Source: Anagrus nilaparvatae (Eukaryota; Arthropoda; Insecta; Hymenoptera; Mymaridae). Taken from it: a DNA stretch of 64,000 bases. Both the position numbers and the translations under genes were made by a program. Shown here piece after piece: positions 1 through 10,160 of this stretch (position 1 is the stretch's first letter; each line of letters begins with the position of its first letter). The notes beneath the pieces were generated by a model. It ran no database searches. It had not been told where the DNA came from and saw nothing but the letters and a program-made list of their open reading frames with translations. Where the stretch lies: positions 6,946,501 through 7,010,500 of the forward strand of contig JAKSXM010000231.1 of NCBI GenBank assembly GCA_022575985.1. Reading direction: 5' to 3'.

Positions 1-850
1 TATTAGATTGGAGATATCAAGTAAAAACAATAATCTAGATATTATTAATTTCATAGGAAAAAATGAAGTACTACATCCAAGAAAAAAAATATTGCTGTTT
101 ATTAATGCTTAACGTAAAAAATTTTCAAAAAATTAAGTATCAAATCCAAAAATTGTATATAAAGATATTTGGGGAATTCCATGAATAAGTAGCACAAAAT
201 TATGGTCAAGGTAAAAAAAAAATCGATGATTCCCCGTGTCAAAAGGTTCTTATAGATTTTTAAGGATTTTATGCCACTAAAGTTTTTTGGTAAATATTAG
301 CTTCACGTCACCGTTATTTAAAGTTCGTTATAAAACCATTAAAAAACATTTTTAAAAAAATTATTAACTGGTTTGTATGTTCAGATAATCAACTATCGTG
401 GAACATGTTCAGTCATAACAGTAATAAATCCAAAAACCGAAATTACGATAAATCCCGAAATATAAATTATCTAAGTCCATAAACCTATTCTAAGTTCTTC
501 TTCTTATCAGGTCCTGATAAGGCTATAACTCTCACTTAAATTATTCTAAGTCCCTAAATTGAAAATATTCTAAATCCATTTCACCCCCACCCCCTGCAAA
601 GCCAGACTTTTTCAAATACCCCAGTGAACATGTTCCATGTTATAAAAAAGGTTTCGAAGTAAATTTCCTCTAGATTTTTTAGTACATACATTCATACATA
701 CATACATACATACATACATACATACCTTCCTCAAAACGTGCTTATATGCCAAAAAATCAGAAATTAAAATTTCACCTAAAACATTAATTCCAAAATTAAC
801 CACCAAAAAAATTCCTTTAAAAAACGTTAAATAAACATTAATTATTTTCT
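1..850. repeat. Diverged copy of the 62-63.7 kb tandem repeat, with an embedded GAACATGTTC repeat
   Basis: The first 240 bases (GATATCAAGTAAAAAC, GTACTACATCCAAG, many A runs) and the stretch 685-790 (a TACA microsatellite followed by AAAACGTGCTTATATGCC) match by eye the repeat units at 62.2-63.7 kb. Between them, about 393-640, lies a copy of another dispersed repeat that begins and ends with GAACATGTTC and contains CTAAGTCCCTAAA-type phrases; further copies sit at about 8970-9237 and 18130-19345. No gene is visible. The bases from 850 to 1140 are plain AT-rich sequence and may hold the 5' UTR or first exon of the Toll gene. Confidence 0.55.
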
Positions 851-3187
851 GGGTAAGAAAAATTCTTTGAGGTTTAGTGTGTAAGCTTGAAAATGGTGTA
901 CACGACTACGAACGTATAGTGTTTCAGAACCTCCTTAAAAAATTATGTAATCAAAAATCATTTAAAATTAACAGGTACTGATAATATAATTTTATTTTTC
1001 AATCGATAAGGGGCACAATCAAATATTTTTTTAGACTTCTTAAAAAATGTGTATTATTCATTTCAAAAAATTTATTTTTGAATTTATTCGTTTAGATGAA
1101 ATAAAATTATTATGTGAGTATTAAATAATTAAAATATTATTTTTGTTCAAAGCTATAATTTCAAAAATTATAAGCATTTATTTCAGGTTTTCTAAGTTAA
1201 AAAATTATTTATTTTACGTTTTATTAATAATATTAATTGATGGAACATATTCCAAAACTAAATTTGACTGTAAAAAAGAAAAAGATTGTGATTGTCAAAA
1301 AATTAATATTCGGACTTATAAAATTGAGTGTAAAAATAAAAGAGTTATGATTTTGGATGAAAATGGTAGTGATTACATTAAATAAATTTCAGTTGAAAAA
1401 CTTGGAATTCCTTTAAAGAAAGGTGATTTTAAAAATTATCCTGATTTGGAAAATCTGTATTTGCATGGTATTAATATTGGTCACATTGATAAGGATCTTA
1501 TAAAAGGTATGCAAAAAATTTTATTTTTTATTGTTTTTTAAAATGAGATTAAGAAGTTTTTAAACTTTTATGATATAGGTTTATCTGAGTTAACATTTTT
1601 ATCGTTTATTAATGTTAGCCTAATAATACCTCTTGGCTTTTTTAATTTTTCCAACGATATTCGAATGGTTGTCATTAATCATAATTGTATTGAAGTCATT
1701 AAAGATGGTGTGTTTGATGGTTTAGAAAAGCTTACATACTTGGATTTAAGATTTAACAATATAAGCGTTTTAGAAATTGGATCGCTTAAAAGTCTTAAAA
1801 ACTTGGAATCTTTATATTTGAGTAATAACAAAATTTCAGTTATTCCTTTGGAAATATTTAGTAATTTACTCAACTTAAGGTGGTTATACCTTAAAAGTAA
1901 CGAAATTCAAACATTACCAGAAAATGTATTTCAGTATAACGAAAACATAGAAACTTTGAATTTAAACAATAACCATTTATCTACATTACATGAAAAAATT
2001 TTTCAAAATCTCACCAGGTTACAATCTTTAAGTGCAAGCAAAAACAAAATTCAAAAATTACCACATGGAATTTTTAGGAATACAAAGAACCTAGATTATC
2101 TAGATCTATCCATGAATAATTTAACATCGATTGATGGGTACGTAAACTTTTCTCTTTTTTGATTTCACATTGAATTTTCCGTACACAATGACTTTTATAT
2201 TACAGGGATACGCTTTACGGATTAAAACTGTTAAAATATATTGACTTTAGTGAAAACAATTTGCATCATATTAACCAAAACGCTTTTAAAGATTTAAAAT
2301 TACTAGCAACCGCTGATTTCTCTAATAATAAATTATCTTTCACTGACGGTAACAACATTAATAATTTATATTCACCTTTACATTACTGCAAACAATTATA
2401 TTATTTGGATCTTTCAAGCAACAACATTAGCAAAATATACAACGACTGGATTACAAATCATAACATGCGAAATTTAAAACTAACAAATAATTCATTTCCA
2501 GACGTTGAAGTAAATAATTTACAATAGACCGATATAAAATAATAATAAATATAATAATAAAATTTATTAAATAATTTTTTGCAGAGCGTAGAATTTGATT
2601 TTTCAACTGTTAAAATAGTAAATGTAACTGTTAGCAAATTGACTCCACATGCTTTACAGTTATTGGAATCGTTCGAGATTGAAAGTGGTATGCATATAAA
2701 TATTAAGCACAATAAAGCCGCTATTCACTGTGACTGCAAATTTTATAATTTTATAAAATACATCTATAAAATTAATCCTCTAAGATTAAAAAACGAAAAT
2801 TCAGTTATATTTACATCGAAAGATCTGATTTGTAGTGAACCTAATTCTCTTCATAACGTGAATATTTTCAATCTGGATCGTCAAAATTTCAGTTGTCATT
2901 TAAATAATAACAAAAATTGGTGCATTGAAAATGGAAAATGCGAATGTTCTTTTAGACCATATGATAATTCCTTAATTGTCGATTGTTCCTATAAAAATCT
3001 TTCGGAAGCTCCAAAATTTTCAAACATCAGAAATATTTCCAAAATTGAATTAAATTTGCAGTCAAATAATCTTACAGAGTTTCCTGATATGATAAAAGAG
3101 GGTTACAATAAAATTATTTATTTAGATTTATCAAACAATTTTATCAAAGATTTTGATGAAAATATTTTAAACTACAATTTGAAGGTA

Positions 3188-4605
3188 GGTAGGTCGGGGC
3201 AGAGAGTTTTGGAAGTGAGCAAAAATAAATATATTGATGACCCTTCTAGATAAGTTGATAGTAAAATTTCACTTTCTTTCAGAATCTGACATTAGTCTTT
3301 ACCTACAACCCTTAAAAGGGGTAGGTCAGGCATTATTAGGAAATGTTTGGAAAAATTTATGAAAAAAGTATCAAATTTTATTGAAAAATGTTTGAACATA
3401 TTATTTTTTATGTAAATTTAAGTAAACGTCGTATACATTAAGGTCTCATTCATTTTGGTCTTATTTACAACCCTTAAAAGGTGTATAGGAGTAGTTTAAA
3501 AAAAAAAAATAAAATAAAACTTATTTTTTATAATTGAAATTATATTCTTAAGTAAAATTGTCTGCTAATTTCAAATACAACATCAGTTTTGTGCAAATGT
3601 TTTATTGCACCCTCTAAAATAGGGGTGACTTTGACAAATTTGCCATAAAGCGTAGTCCTAATACGGCTGCTTTATCCCGCCCACACCTACTTTAGAGGGT
3701 GCGGTAAAATTTTTGCACAAAACTGATGTTGAATTTGAAACTACCCCTATACACCTCTTAAGGGTTGTAAATAGGACCAAAATGAATAAGGCCTCAATGT
3801 ATATGTTACGGGTAGAGTCTGATCTCTGGATAAAGCTAAAACTATCCGGTTAAAGCTAGATTTATCCAAGGTGTGTTGGATAAAGTCCGATTCTAAAATA
3901 ATAAAATATTTTATTCTGTTCAGTAGCCACGAAAGTAGCCACGAATATTTCTCGCTACTGTCTCAGAAAAATTTTATACAGCCCTTGTCCATAGGTAAAT
4001 AAAGAATGACCCTAATCGCAGTTTACCATCCTCGGCTTCGCCTCGGAAGGTAATTTACGTGCGATTTGGGCCATTCTTTACTTTTCTGGACCCGAGCCGT
4101 AAATATACTATTTTTTTTAAGTTACTAGATGTTTGTTTATTTTATACTATATTGTATTAAATTTTATACGAATCGGGCTTTATCCAGGTAACTTGGATTT
4201 TATACAAAGCTTTATAAAAATAAAAATTGTCAAGAATCGGACTTTATCCAATACAGTTTGGGTAATGCTAGTTTTAACCGGATAGTCCTAACTTTATCCA
4301 GAGATCGGACTCTACCCGTAACATATACAAAGTTTACTTAAATTTAAATGAAAAATAACATGTTCAAACATTTTTCAATAAAATTTGATACTTTTTTCAT
4401 TGATTTTTCTTAACATTTCTTAATAATACCTGACCTACCCTTTTCACTCCCTTTTTTAGGGTATATTTAAGGGTTGTAGGTGAAAACTAATTTCAGATTA
4501 TGAAAGAGTGGGAAATTTTACCATATGAAACTTTTTAGCCACATATATCTAGAAGGGAATATATTTATTTTTGCTTACTTCCAAAACTCTCCGCCCCAGC
4601 GTTAC
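3188..4605. mobile_element. Foldback / large-TIR element in the last Toll intron
   Basis: The left end (GGGGCAGAGAGTTTTGG, then AAGTGAGCAAAAATAAATAT) is repeated in inverted orientation at about 4560-4605. The arms also share AACCCTTAAAAGGG-type phrases. There is no open reading frame, so this is non-autonomous. The left end lies only a few bases after the donor site of the preceding Toll exon (3184/3185), so the element lengthened an existing intron. Confidence 0.8.
3805..4322. mobile_element. Nested TIR element inside the 3.2-4.6 kb foldback
   Basis: Both ends read GTTACGGGTAGAGTC and then GATCTCTGGATAAAG in inverted orientation. The interior repeats ATCCGGTTAAA/TTTAACCGGAT and other TTATCCA phrases. 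The outer element's arm sequences (CATTAAGGTCTCATTC and AGGCCTCAATGTATA) are interrupted by it, so it inserted later. There is no coding sequence. Confidence 0.7.
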
Positions 4606-5059
4606 TGAGTTAATTTAATTTTTTTTATTACTTTAGTAAAAAATATTAAATATTTATTAGTTTTCAGGAACTTAATGTATCAAACAATATCATTGGCTCA
4701 TTTATTGATGCAGATCTTCTAATTACATATTTCAGATCAATAAATAATTTATTCCTTCAAAACAATCCTCTAAATTGCCATTGTTCAATAATCGATAAAT
4801 TATTTAAACAATTAAATGAAGATAAACCAGATAAAATCTTTAATATTACATGCTATCATGATAAAATTTTATTAATGGAACTTAAAAATAGTTATTGTGG
4901 CTATTTTTTGCATTTAAAATTTTTCTTAATCATCATTTTTTCAGTAGCGGTATTTTGCATCATATTAGGAATTGCTCTTGCTTTTCATTTTCGATTGAAA
5001 TTAAAATTGAAAATATTTTTACATTTAAATAAACTCTGCCTTTGGTGGGTAAAAAAAGC

Positions 5060-5160
5060 AAGGGGCGGTCCACTCAGCGCACACCAAATGTGCGCCAGGT
5101 GTGCGCCACGGGTGCGCCAAGTGTGCGCCAAGTGAGCGCCAAGTGAGCGCCAAAAAAATG
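5060..5160. repeat. GC-rich minisatellite (TGCGCCAAG) at the Toll break
   Basis: At least six imperfect copies of a roughly 10-base unit (TGCGCCAAG, GTGCGCCAC, GAGCGCCAAG) lie between 5080 and 5155, in sequence otherwise near 25 percent GC. It begins at the exact point where the Toll reading frame loses homology. The following 230 bases (5160-5390) show no recognisable feature. Confidence 0.75.
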
Positions 5161-5390
5161 GCGCACTTCTAAGAAAATTTGGACTACTGAGGCTGGGAGT
5201 GCTTGAAAGCTAATAAATAATTGATTACAACCTATATTTGACCTTACAAGAGATTTAGATTTTGCAAAATGAGTATACTTGTCAATTAAAACTATACATT
5301 CTAATCAATTTTAGCGACAAATTTTTACGAAGTAAAATTAAAATTTTCTTTATGTTAAGGCAAGGGTATATAACATAATATGTATATATG

Positions 5391-6555
5391 TCGCAGTGTT
5401 ATAGAATAGTTTGTATTATAGGCTATAATACGGATTATAGAAAAGTAAAATTTTTAAAATCATTACTTTTCTATGATACTGGAATTTTAAGTGTCATAGC
5501 CTATAATCCGTATTATAGCCTATAATACTAACGCACTTTTGTACTATAGAAAAATGAAAAATAAAATCGTTTTCATCATTCCGCTACCATTCAATTATTT
5601 ATTTTTTATACTACCAACATAATTATATTAACTTACAATAAAATTTTTAATTGTTTTATTTTGATTATTTTTATAAATTTAAATTATTTATCTTTTTAAT
5701 GGTCAATATAAATGGGTGCTTCTGACGGGAACTGTATATTAAGTGGTACTGCTACAAATATGAAAATAAATTCTACGTGTTATTCTTATGGGATTTTTTA
5801 TTTATGCGGACGTTTTTCACATTTTGAGGCTCATATTTAAATAGCTCTTGATTGAAGCCAAAAAATTTACTCATATTTTGGATACCTTATTTTTTCATCA
5901 AAACTGAACAAGAAACATTAAGTAAAATACCGCATACACTTGGAGAAAACGACCCAGACGTTTTTCACATTTTTATTTTGTATGAGCGTTTTAAAAATTT
6001 AAAACTGAAAATTTTCGTTGATAAACCTTTGATTATCCAAACTTTAAGTTTTCCACGATTCATATATGAGTAGTATGTTAACTAGCAGCAGCTGTAGTTG
6101 CAGCTAAACAATCTCTTTCTGGTGGTCAGGGGTACAAAAAATGCAATTGCAGAGCTTCCGCTAAGCAGTTTTCAATAAATAGAAGTCAATGTTATAAAGC
6201 TCAGGTTTTATGTAATTCACGTTGTCATTTTAGTGGTCCATGTAAAAATAAATAAAATAGTAATAATATTTAAATCAAAAATTAAAATAAAACAATTAAA
6301 AATTTTATTGTAAGTTAATATAATTATGTAGGTAGTATAAAAAATAAATGATTGAATGGTAGCGGAATGATGAAAACAATTTTATTTTTCATTTTTCTAT
6401 AATACAAAAGTGCGTTAGTATTATAGGCTATAATACGGATTATAGGCTATGACACTTAAAATTCCAGTATCATAGAAAAGTAATGATTTTAAAAATTTTA
6501 CTTTTCTATAATCCGTATTATAGCCTATAATACAAGCTATTCTATAACACTGCGA
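5391..6555. mobile_element. DNA transposon remnant with about 250-300 bp inverted repeats
   Basis: The left arm (TCGCAGTGTTATAGAATAG through about 5690) is found inverted at about 6240-6555, including the phrase TATTATAGGCTATAATACGG in several orientations. The arms enclose about 550 bases that contain a short coding remnant (see 6082-6255). Confidence 0.8.
6082..6255 (+). pseudogene. C-terminal remnant of a KRBA2-like transposase/integrase
   Basis: The open frame ends in a TAA at 6253-6255 and reads GGQGYKKCNCRASAK, then CYKAQVLCNSRCH and CKNK. The ending GGQG-x-KCNC...C-x-C...LCNSRCH...CKNK is the cysteine-rich tail I associate with KRAB-A-domain-containing-2-like (Ginger-related) proteins of arthropod genomes. 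The middle cysteines that usually read CK-x-x-x-C-x-C are partly lost here. The core integrase domain is absent and a stop sits just upstream (6079). This is either the decayed gene of the surrounding element or a fragment it captured. Family assignment is from memory of the motif, not a search. Confidence 0.55.
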
Positions 6556-7598
6556 CATATATATGGGCATATCCATTACTTTTCATACAAAAGTGTGCGC
6601 ACCCATGACTCCGATCGGGCTCAAATTTTCAGAGGTGATTTAAAGTAATAAAAAACTCAGCCAGCCAAAATTTCAGCCATTTTGCAGGACGGGTTGCCGA
6701 GATACAAGCTCTAAAAGGTCCAAAAATAGCTGTTTTTAGCCAATTTTCAAAAATTTACTGGGCTTCAAGGATTAGTCCAAAAACATCCAGCTGGTCTCAT
6801 TTTTTTTCTTGAACTTTCAACTTTTACCAAAAAAATTTTCAAAAAGTTTCATGGAGTTGATTTTTACTGGCATTGATTAACGTAAGATTCATTTTATCGG
6901 AAAATGCTGATTTTTGAACTTAAATTGTGACTCAGCATCATTAGCTAAAGAATTCCGGTTGGTCTCATTCAAAGCGTCTAGCAAAGACCTTTCAAATGAG
7001 ACCTTAAACGTTAAAAAAGCTTATCAGAGACCGGAGATATATGCAATTGAAAGTTTGCTGTTTCCGAAAATATCGATTTTTGAACAACTTTAACCGTCTA
7101 CAAAATTTTTCTCTGAGCGTTTAAAGAGCTGAAAATTTCAGGGAAGCTTCTTTTGATATTAAAAAAAATTCCCTAAAAATTTGGGCGATGGTATTGGCTT
7201 CTGTTTGTAGATATAAGACTCTGAAAATGTGTAATAATTGGACCAATATTGGCCAATAATTGGTTAAGGGGTCAATCAAAAAATTTTTCTTCTTCAATAT
7301 TCGAATAGTCAGGGAAAAATGAGCTGATTTTAAAAAAAAAATTTTTATTTTTGACCGAAAAATAAGCAAGTTATCATCATTTTAAGATTTTTTAAAAAAT
7401 ATTCCAAAAATCCCAGTTTTAGGGTCATTATACAGTATTCTAACTTGAAATAACGATAACTCGCTTATTTTTCGGTCTAAAATAAAAATTTTTTTTTTTA
7501 AATATTATAAAGATTTTGTATAATTAATTGACCAGTACTGGGTTGAAATAAATTTATTTAACTAATCTTTTAAAAAAATGATGTTTTTTTATTATTAA

Positions 7599-7641
7599 GT
7601 TATACGTTTCGCCTGTCTTAATTACAGGCCTTATCAATAAC
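7599..7641 (-). ncRNA. Mirror copy of the hammerhead-like motif
   Basis: This is the same sequence as 8512-8554 on the other arm of the palindrome, with the same departures from the hammerhead core. A transcript across the palindrome would carry one sense and one antisense copy. Confidence 0.4.
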
Positions 7642-8511
7642 TGTAAAAAATATATGTATACATGTATAAAAAAGATTAAAAAAAATTAAAAAATTATTAA
7701 TACAAAAATATATATATGAAATATTTACCTATAATATATAACATATTTATCAGAAAAAAGTTGTACATTTTTTATTATTGTTTAAAGCTATTAACAGTGT
7801 TGGATTTCTATACATTGTCACTTAGTTTTTATAACAAATAAATCTGTGTGTATTGGTGTGGCCGTTTTTATTGTAAATCTATGTGGTTGTGTGAGTGTAA
7901 AAAGTTGATTATCAATAACTGAAAATGATGACTGCTTGAAAATTAATATGAATTAAATTATATGTGTAAGATGAATCAGTGTGTTTATTGTGTGTATGTA
8001 AGAGTCATTTAAGTTATTGGTGTCTTCTTTTAAGTTGATGGTTGGATGATGTAGTTGGATTTGCATACTTTCAGATACCTTTCGTAATGCAAATCCAACT
8101 ACATCATCCAACCATCAACTTAAAAGAAGACACCAATAACTTAAATGACTCTTACATACACACAATAAACACACTGATTCATCTTACACATATAATTTAA
8201 TTCATATTAATTTTCAAGCAGTCATCATTTTCAGTTATTGATAATCAACTTTTTACACTCACACAACCACATAGATTTACAATAAAAACGGCCACACCAA
8301 TACACACAGATTTATTTGTTATAAAAACTAAGTGACAATGTATAGAAATCCAACACTGTTAATAGCTTTAAACAATAATAAAAAATGTACAACTTTTTTC
8401 TGATAAATATGTTATATATTATAAGTAAATATTTCATATATATATTTTTGTATTAATAATTTTTTAATTTTTTTTAATCTTTTTTATACATGTATACATA
8501 TATTTTTTACA

Positions 8512-8554
8512 GTTATTGATAAGGCCTGTAATTAAGACAGGCGAAACGTATAAC
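8512..8554 (+). ncRNA. Hammerhead-ribozyme-like motif of a Penelope-like element
   Basis: The order is GTTAT, TGATAAG, GCCTGT, a 7-base loop, ACAGGC, GAAAC, GT, ATAAC. This gives a stem II (GCCTGT/ACAGGC) followed by the GAAA half of a hammerhead core, with GTTAT/ATAAC able to close the fold. Penelope-like elements are known to carry hammerhead motifs in their terminal repeats. The other half of the core should read CUGANGA but here reads UUGAUAA, changing two positions normally needed for cleavage, so activity is doubtful. Confidence 0.45.
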
Positions 8555-8654
8555 TTAATAATAAAAAAACATCATTTTTTAAAAGATTAGTTAAATAAAT
8601 TTATTTCATCAACCCAGTACTGGTCAATTTATTATACAAAATCTTTATAATATT

Positions 8655-9448
8655 CAATTAAATATGGGTGATACATCGAATACTACTTATGAGAATTTTT
8701 TTTTTAAATTGTCGAATTTTTTCCTGGCTATTCGAATATTTACAAAAAAGAAACTTTTTATATGCAGAAATTATTTTTTTGGGCCAAAAACTACCCTAAT
8801 ACATTGACAAAATAAAGTAAGTTCTAAAGTAATTTGCCAAAAAAGGTATTTCGTATATTTTATCGCTTAAAACAAATTTCGCTAAACCACCAAACTTCGA
8901 ATAATTTAAATATCTCCTCTGTAAAAAAAAAACAGATAACCATTTGTGTAAACACAACATAAGTACATTAAACATGTTCACTTACAGCTGAGGACTGTAG
9001 GTATAATTCATAAATTTTACGCAACATTACAATACAATTTGCTATTTTTATAATTTCTAATTATGACCTTTACTAAATGTTAAGATTCTGAACCCACACT
9101 ATTCTGATTCTCTAAACCCGTTTAAGTCCTTAAATCAAAAATATTTTAAGTCTCTTAACCCGAATTATTACAAGTCCCTGAACATGGATTTTTAGATATC
9201 CATGGTACCCGCTCCCTATAAACATGTTCCATGTTAGCACTAAAATTTTTCTAAAGTGATAAAAATATGAAAAAAAAACTTTCAGTTGAAAAGAGATGTT
9301 GAATATCATCAATTTTTACTACGCGTGTAGTAACATTTGTATTTAAAAAATAAGTTTTAGGTTTCAAATTTCTTAGTTATTAAAATTCATTACTTAGGAA
9401 TACCTACTAAAACTATACTTTTTTTGTTTATCTGATATTATAAATAAA
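8655..9448. other. Gene-free AT-rich stretch with a GAACATGTTC repeat copy
   Basis: No gene is seen. About 8970-9237 is a copy of the repeat also found at about 393-640 and 18130-19345, marked by CATGTTC at one end, AAGTCCTTAAA and ACAAGTCCCTGAAC inside, and AACATGTTCCATGTTA at the other end. Confidence 0.5.
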
Positions 9449-9450
9449 TG

Positions 9451-9483
<33 letters not shown>
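9449..9483. repeat. Poly(A) tract
   Basis: A run of about 34 A bases follows ATAAATGA. It could be the tail of an old retroposed copy, but nothing coding is recognisable upstream. Confidence 0.7.
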
Positions 9484-9485
<2 letters not shown>

Positions 9486-9514
9486 GAAAAAGAAAATAAT
9501 AAAAAGCTAATCAT

Positions 9515-9955
9515 TATTTTTCTCTTTGTGTTTGAATATCTCAAAATATTGATTTCCTTCTAATTAGGCTTAAATTTCTTGCTTTATAACTTATTTAATT
9601 ATTTTTATCCCCTACAAAAATCCGTGGAATTTCATAGTCTGCAAGATGCAAATCAAAAATTTATTAAACAAGGGATAAATGTTGGTTTCGACTTTGCATG
9701 CACAAGCGAGCGTAGCGAGCGAGTGCATACAACTGCATGTAAAGCCAAAAACCAATATTTTATCCCTTGTTTAATAAATAGCTATTTCTTAAAAAGCTGA
9801 TAATTTAAGAAATATAATCACTTGATTTTGTAGTATTCAGATTAGCTTATCTCACGGATTCTTTTTTATAGTATAAAAATAGATTATGAAACAAAAAATT
9901 TAATATTAATTAGAAGGAAATCTACGCCTTAAGATATTTCAGCTCAAAGAGGAAT
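9515..9955. mobile_element. Foldback MITE with a GAGCG-rich core
   Basis: GATTTCCTTCTAATTAG at about 9551-9567 is matched by CTAATTAGAAGGAAATC-type sequence at about 9907-9922, with weaker pairing outward (TCTTTGTG / CTCAAAGAGG). Inside, TAAACAAGGGATAAA and TTTATCCCTTGTTTA form a second inverted pair around a GCGAGCGTAGCGAGCGAG core. A related core occurs at 27.64-27.79 kb (CCCCTTGTTTAAAAAATAGC). Confidence 0.6.
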
Positions 9956-10035
9956 TTAAATTATAAATTAAAAATATCAATTTTTACGTGCACGCAGAGT
10001 AAATTTCAACATTTAGACCATGCAATTCTACGGGA

Positions 10036-10160
10036 AATTTTGTACAGCAGAATCAAAATTGGCTTGTGGCACGACGCTAGCGAGGCCCTTGCCAATTCTA
10101 CCCCGGTCAAGCGAGTGCCACGCTTGCGTCGCGCTACAAGCTTAGTCTTATTCTGATCGC
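10036..10160. mobile_element. Short palindromic MITE
   Basis: CAGAATCAAAATTGGCTTGT plus GGCACGACGCTAGCG pairs with CGCTTGCGTCGCGCTACAAG and TCTTATTCTG at the other end. It stands out by GC content. The sequence from 10160 to 11085 shows nothing recognisable. Confidence 0.5.

Larger units (their letters stand above)
1187..5055 (+). pseudogene. Toll-like receptor, TIR domain missing (pseudogene)
   Basis: Five exons join in frame: about 1187-1506, 1579-2137, 2206-2509, 2585-3184 and 4668 to about 5055, each bordered by GT/AG. The product has a hydrophobic signal-like segment (YLFYVLLIILIDG), an LRRNT Cys cluster, about ten leucine-rich repeats, an LRRCT/LRRNT Cys pair in the middle (IHCDCKFYNF, then CECSFRP), a second LRRCT (PLNCHCSII), a transmembrane helix (FFLIIIFSVAVFCIILGIAL) and the Toll juxtamembrane phrase LCLWWVKK. 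This order is that of insect Toll receptors, which sense Spatzle-type ligands and signal through a cytoplasmic TIR domain. Here reading stops in a GC-rich minisatellite right after LCLWWVKK, and no TIR sequence is seen downstream. A TAA at 1383 also interrupts exon 1, with the LRR frame resuming directly after it. The initiator ATG is not visible in exon 1 and may lie in an upstream exon. Alternatively a very short intron removes the TAA and the gene makes a decoy receptor. Confidence 0.8.
7501..8654. mobile_element. Near-perfect palindrome of two head-to-head Penelope-like 3' ends
   Basis: Arms of about 566 bases face each other around a 20-base loop (8067-8086). The arm sequence is that of the 3' part of the Penelope-like element at 36.0-36.6 kb: GTGTATGTAAGA, a TGTC(T)TCTTTTA-type stretch, and the end GTTAACG/GTATACG, TTTCGCCTGT, ACAGGCC. 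It has no endonuclease frame, only the untranslated end. Pairing between the arms is almost complete, which suggests recent inverted duplication or gene conversion. Confidence 0.75.
6566..8760. mobile_element. Old foldback element related to 42.4-44.1 kb, split by the 7.5-8.65 kb palindrome
   Basis: The left end (TCCATTACTTTTCATAC, AAAAGTGTGCGCACCC, GGGCTCAAATTTTCAG) is a diverged version of the arms at 42363-42987. Around 7336-7500 the sequence folds back on itself (TTTGACCGAAAAATAAGC against GCTTATTTTTCGGTC). Beyond the inserted palindrome, 8690-8760 contains an inverted match to 7270-7345 (CTATTCGAATATT). The right arm is therefore interrupted by the 7501-8654 palindrome, and its far end is lost. 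There is no coding sequence. Confidence 0.6.

Noticed and set aside
7501..8654. CRISPR array or bacterial inverted repeat
   Set aside because: There are no regularly spaced short repeats with unique spacers. It is one long hairpin of Penelope-like sequence in a eukaryotic genome.
9579..9800. 73-residue + strand open frame with CTSERSERVHTTAC
   Set aside because: It translates the GAGCG-rich core of a foldback MITE, with no start context or homologue recognised.
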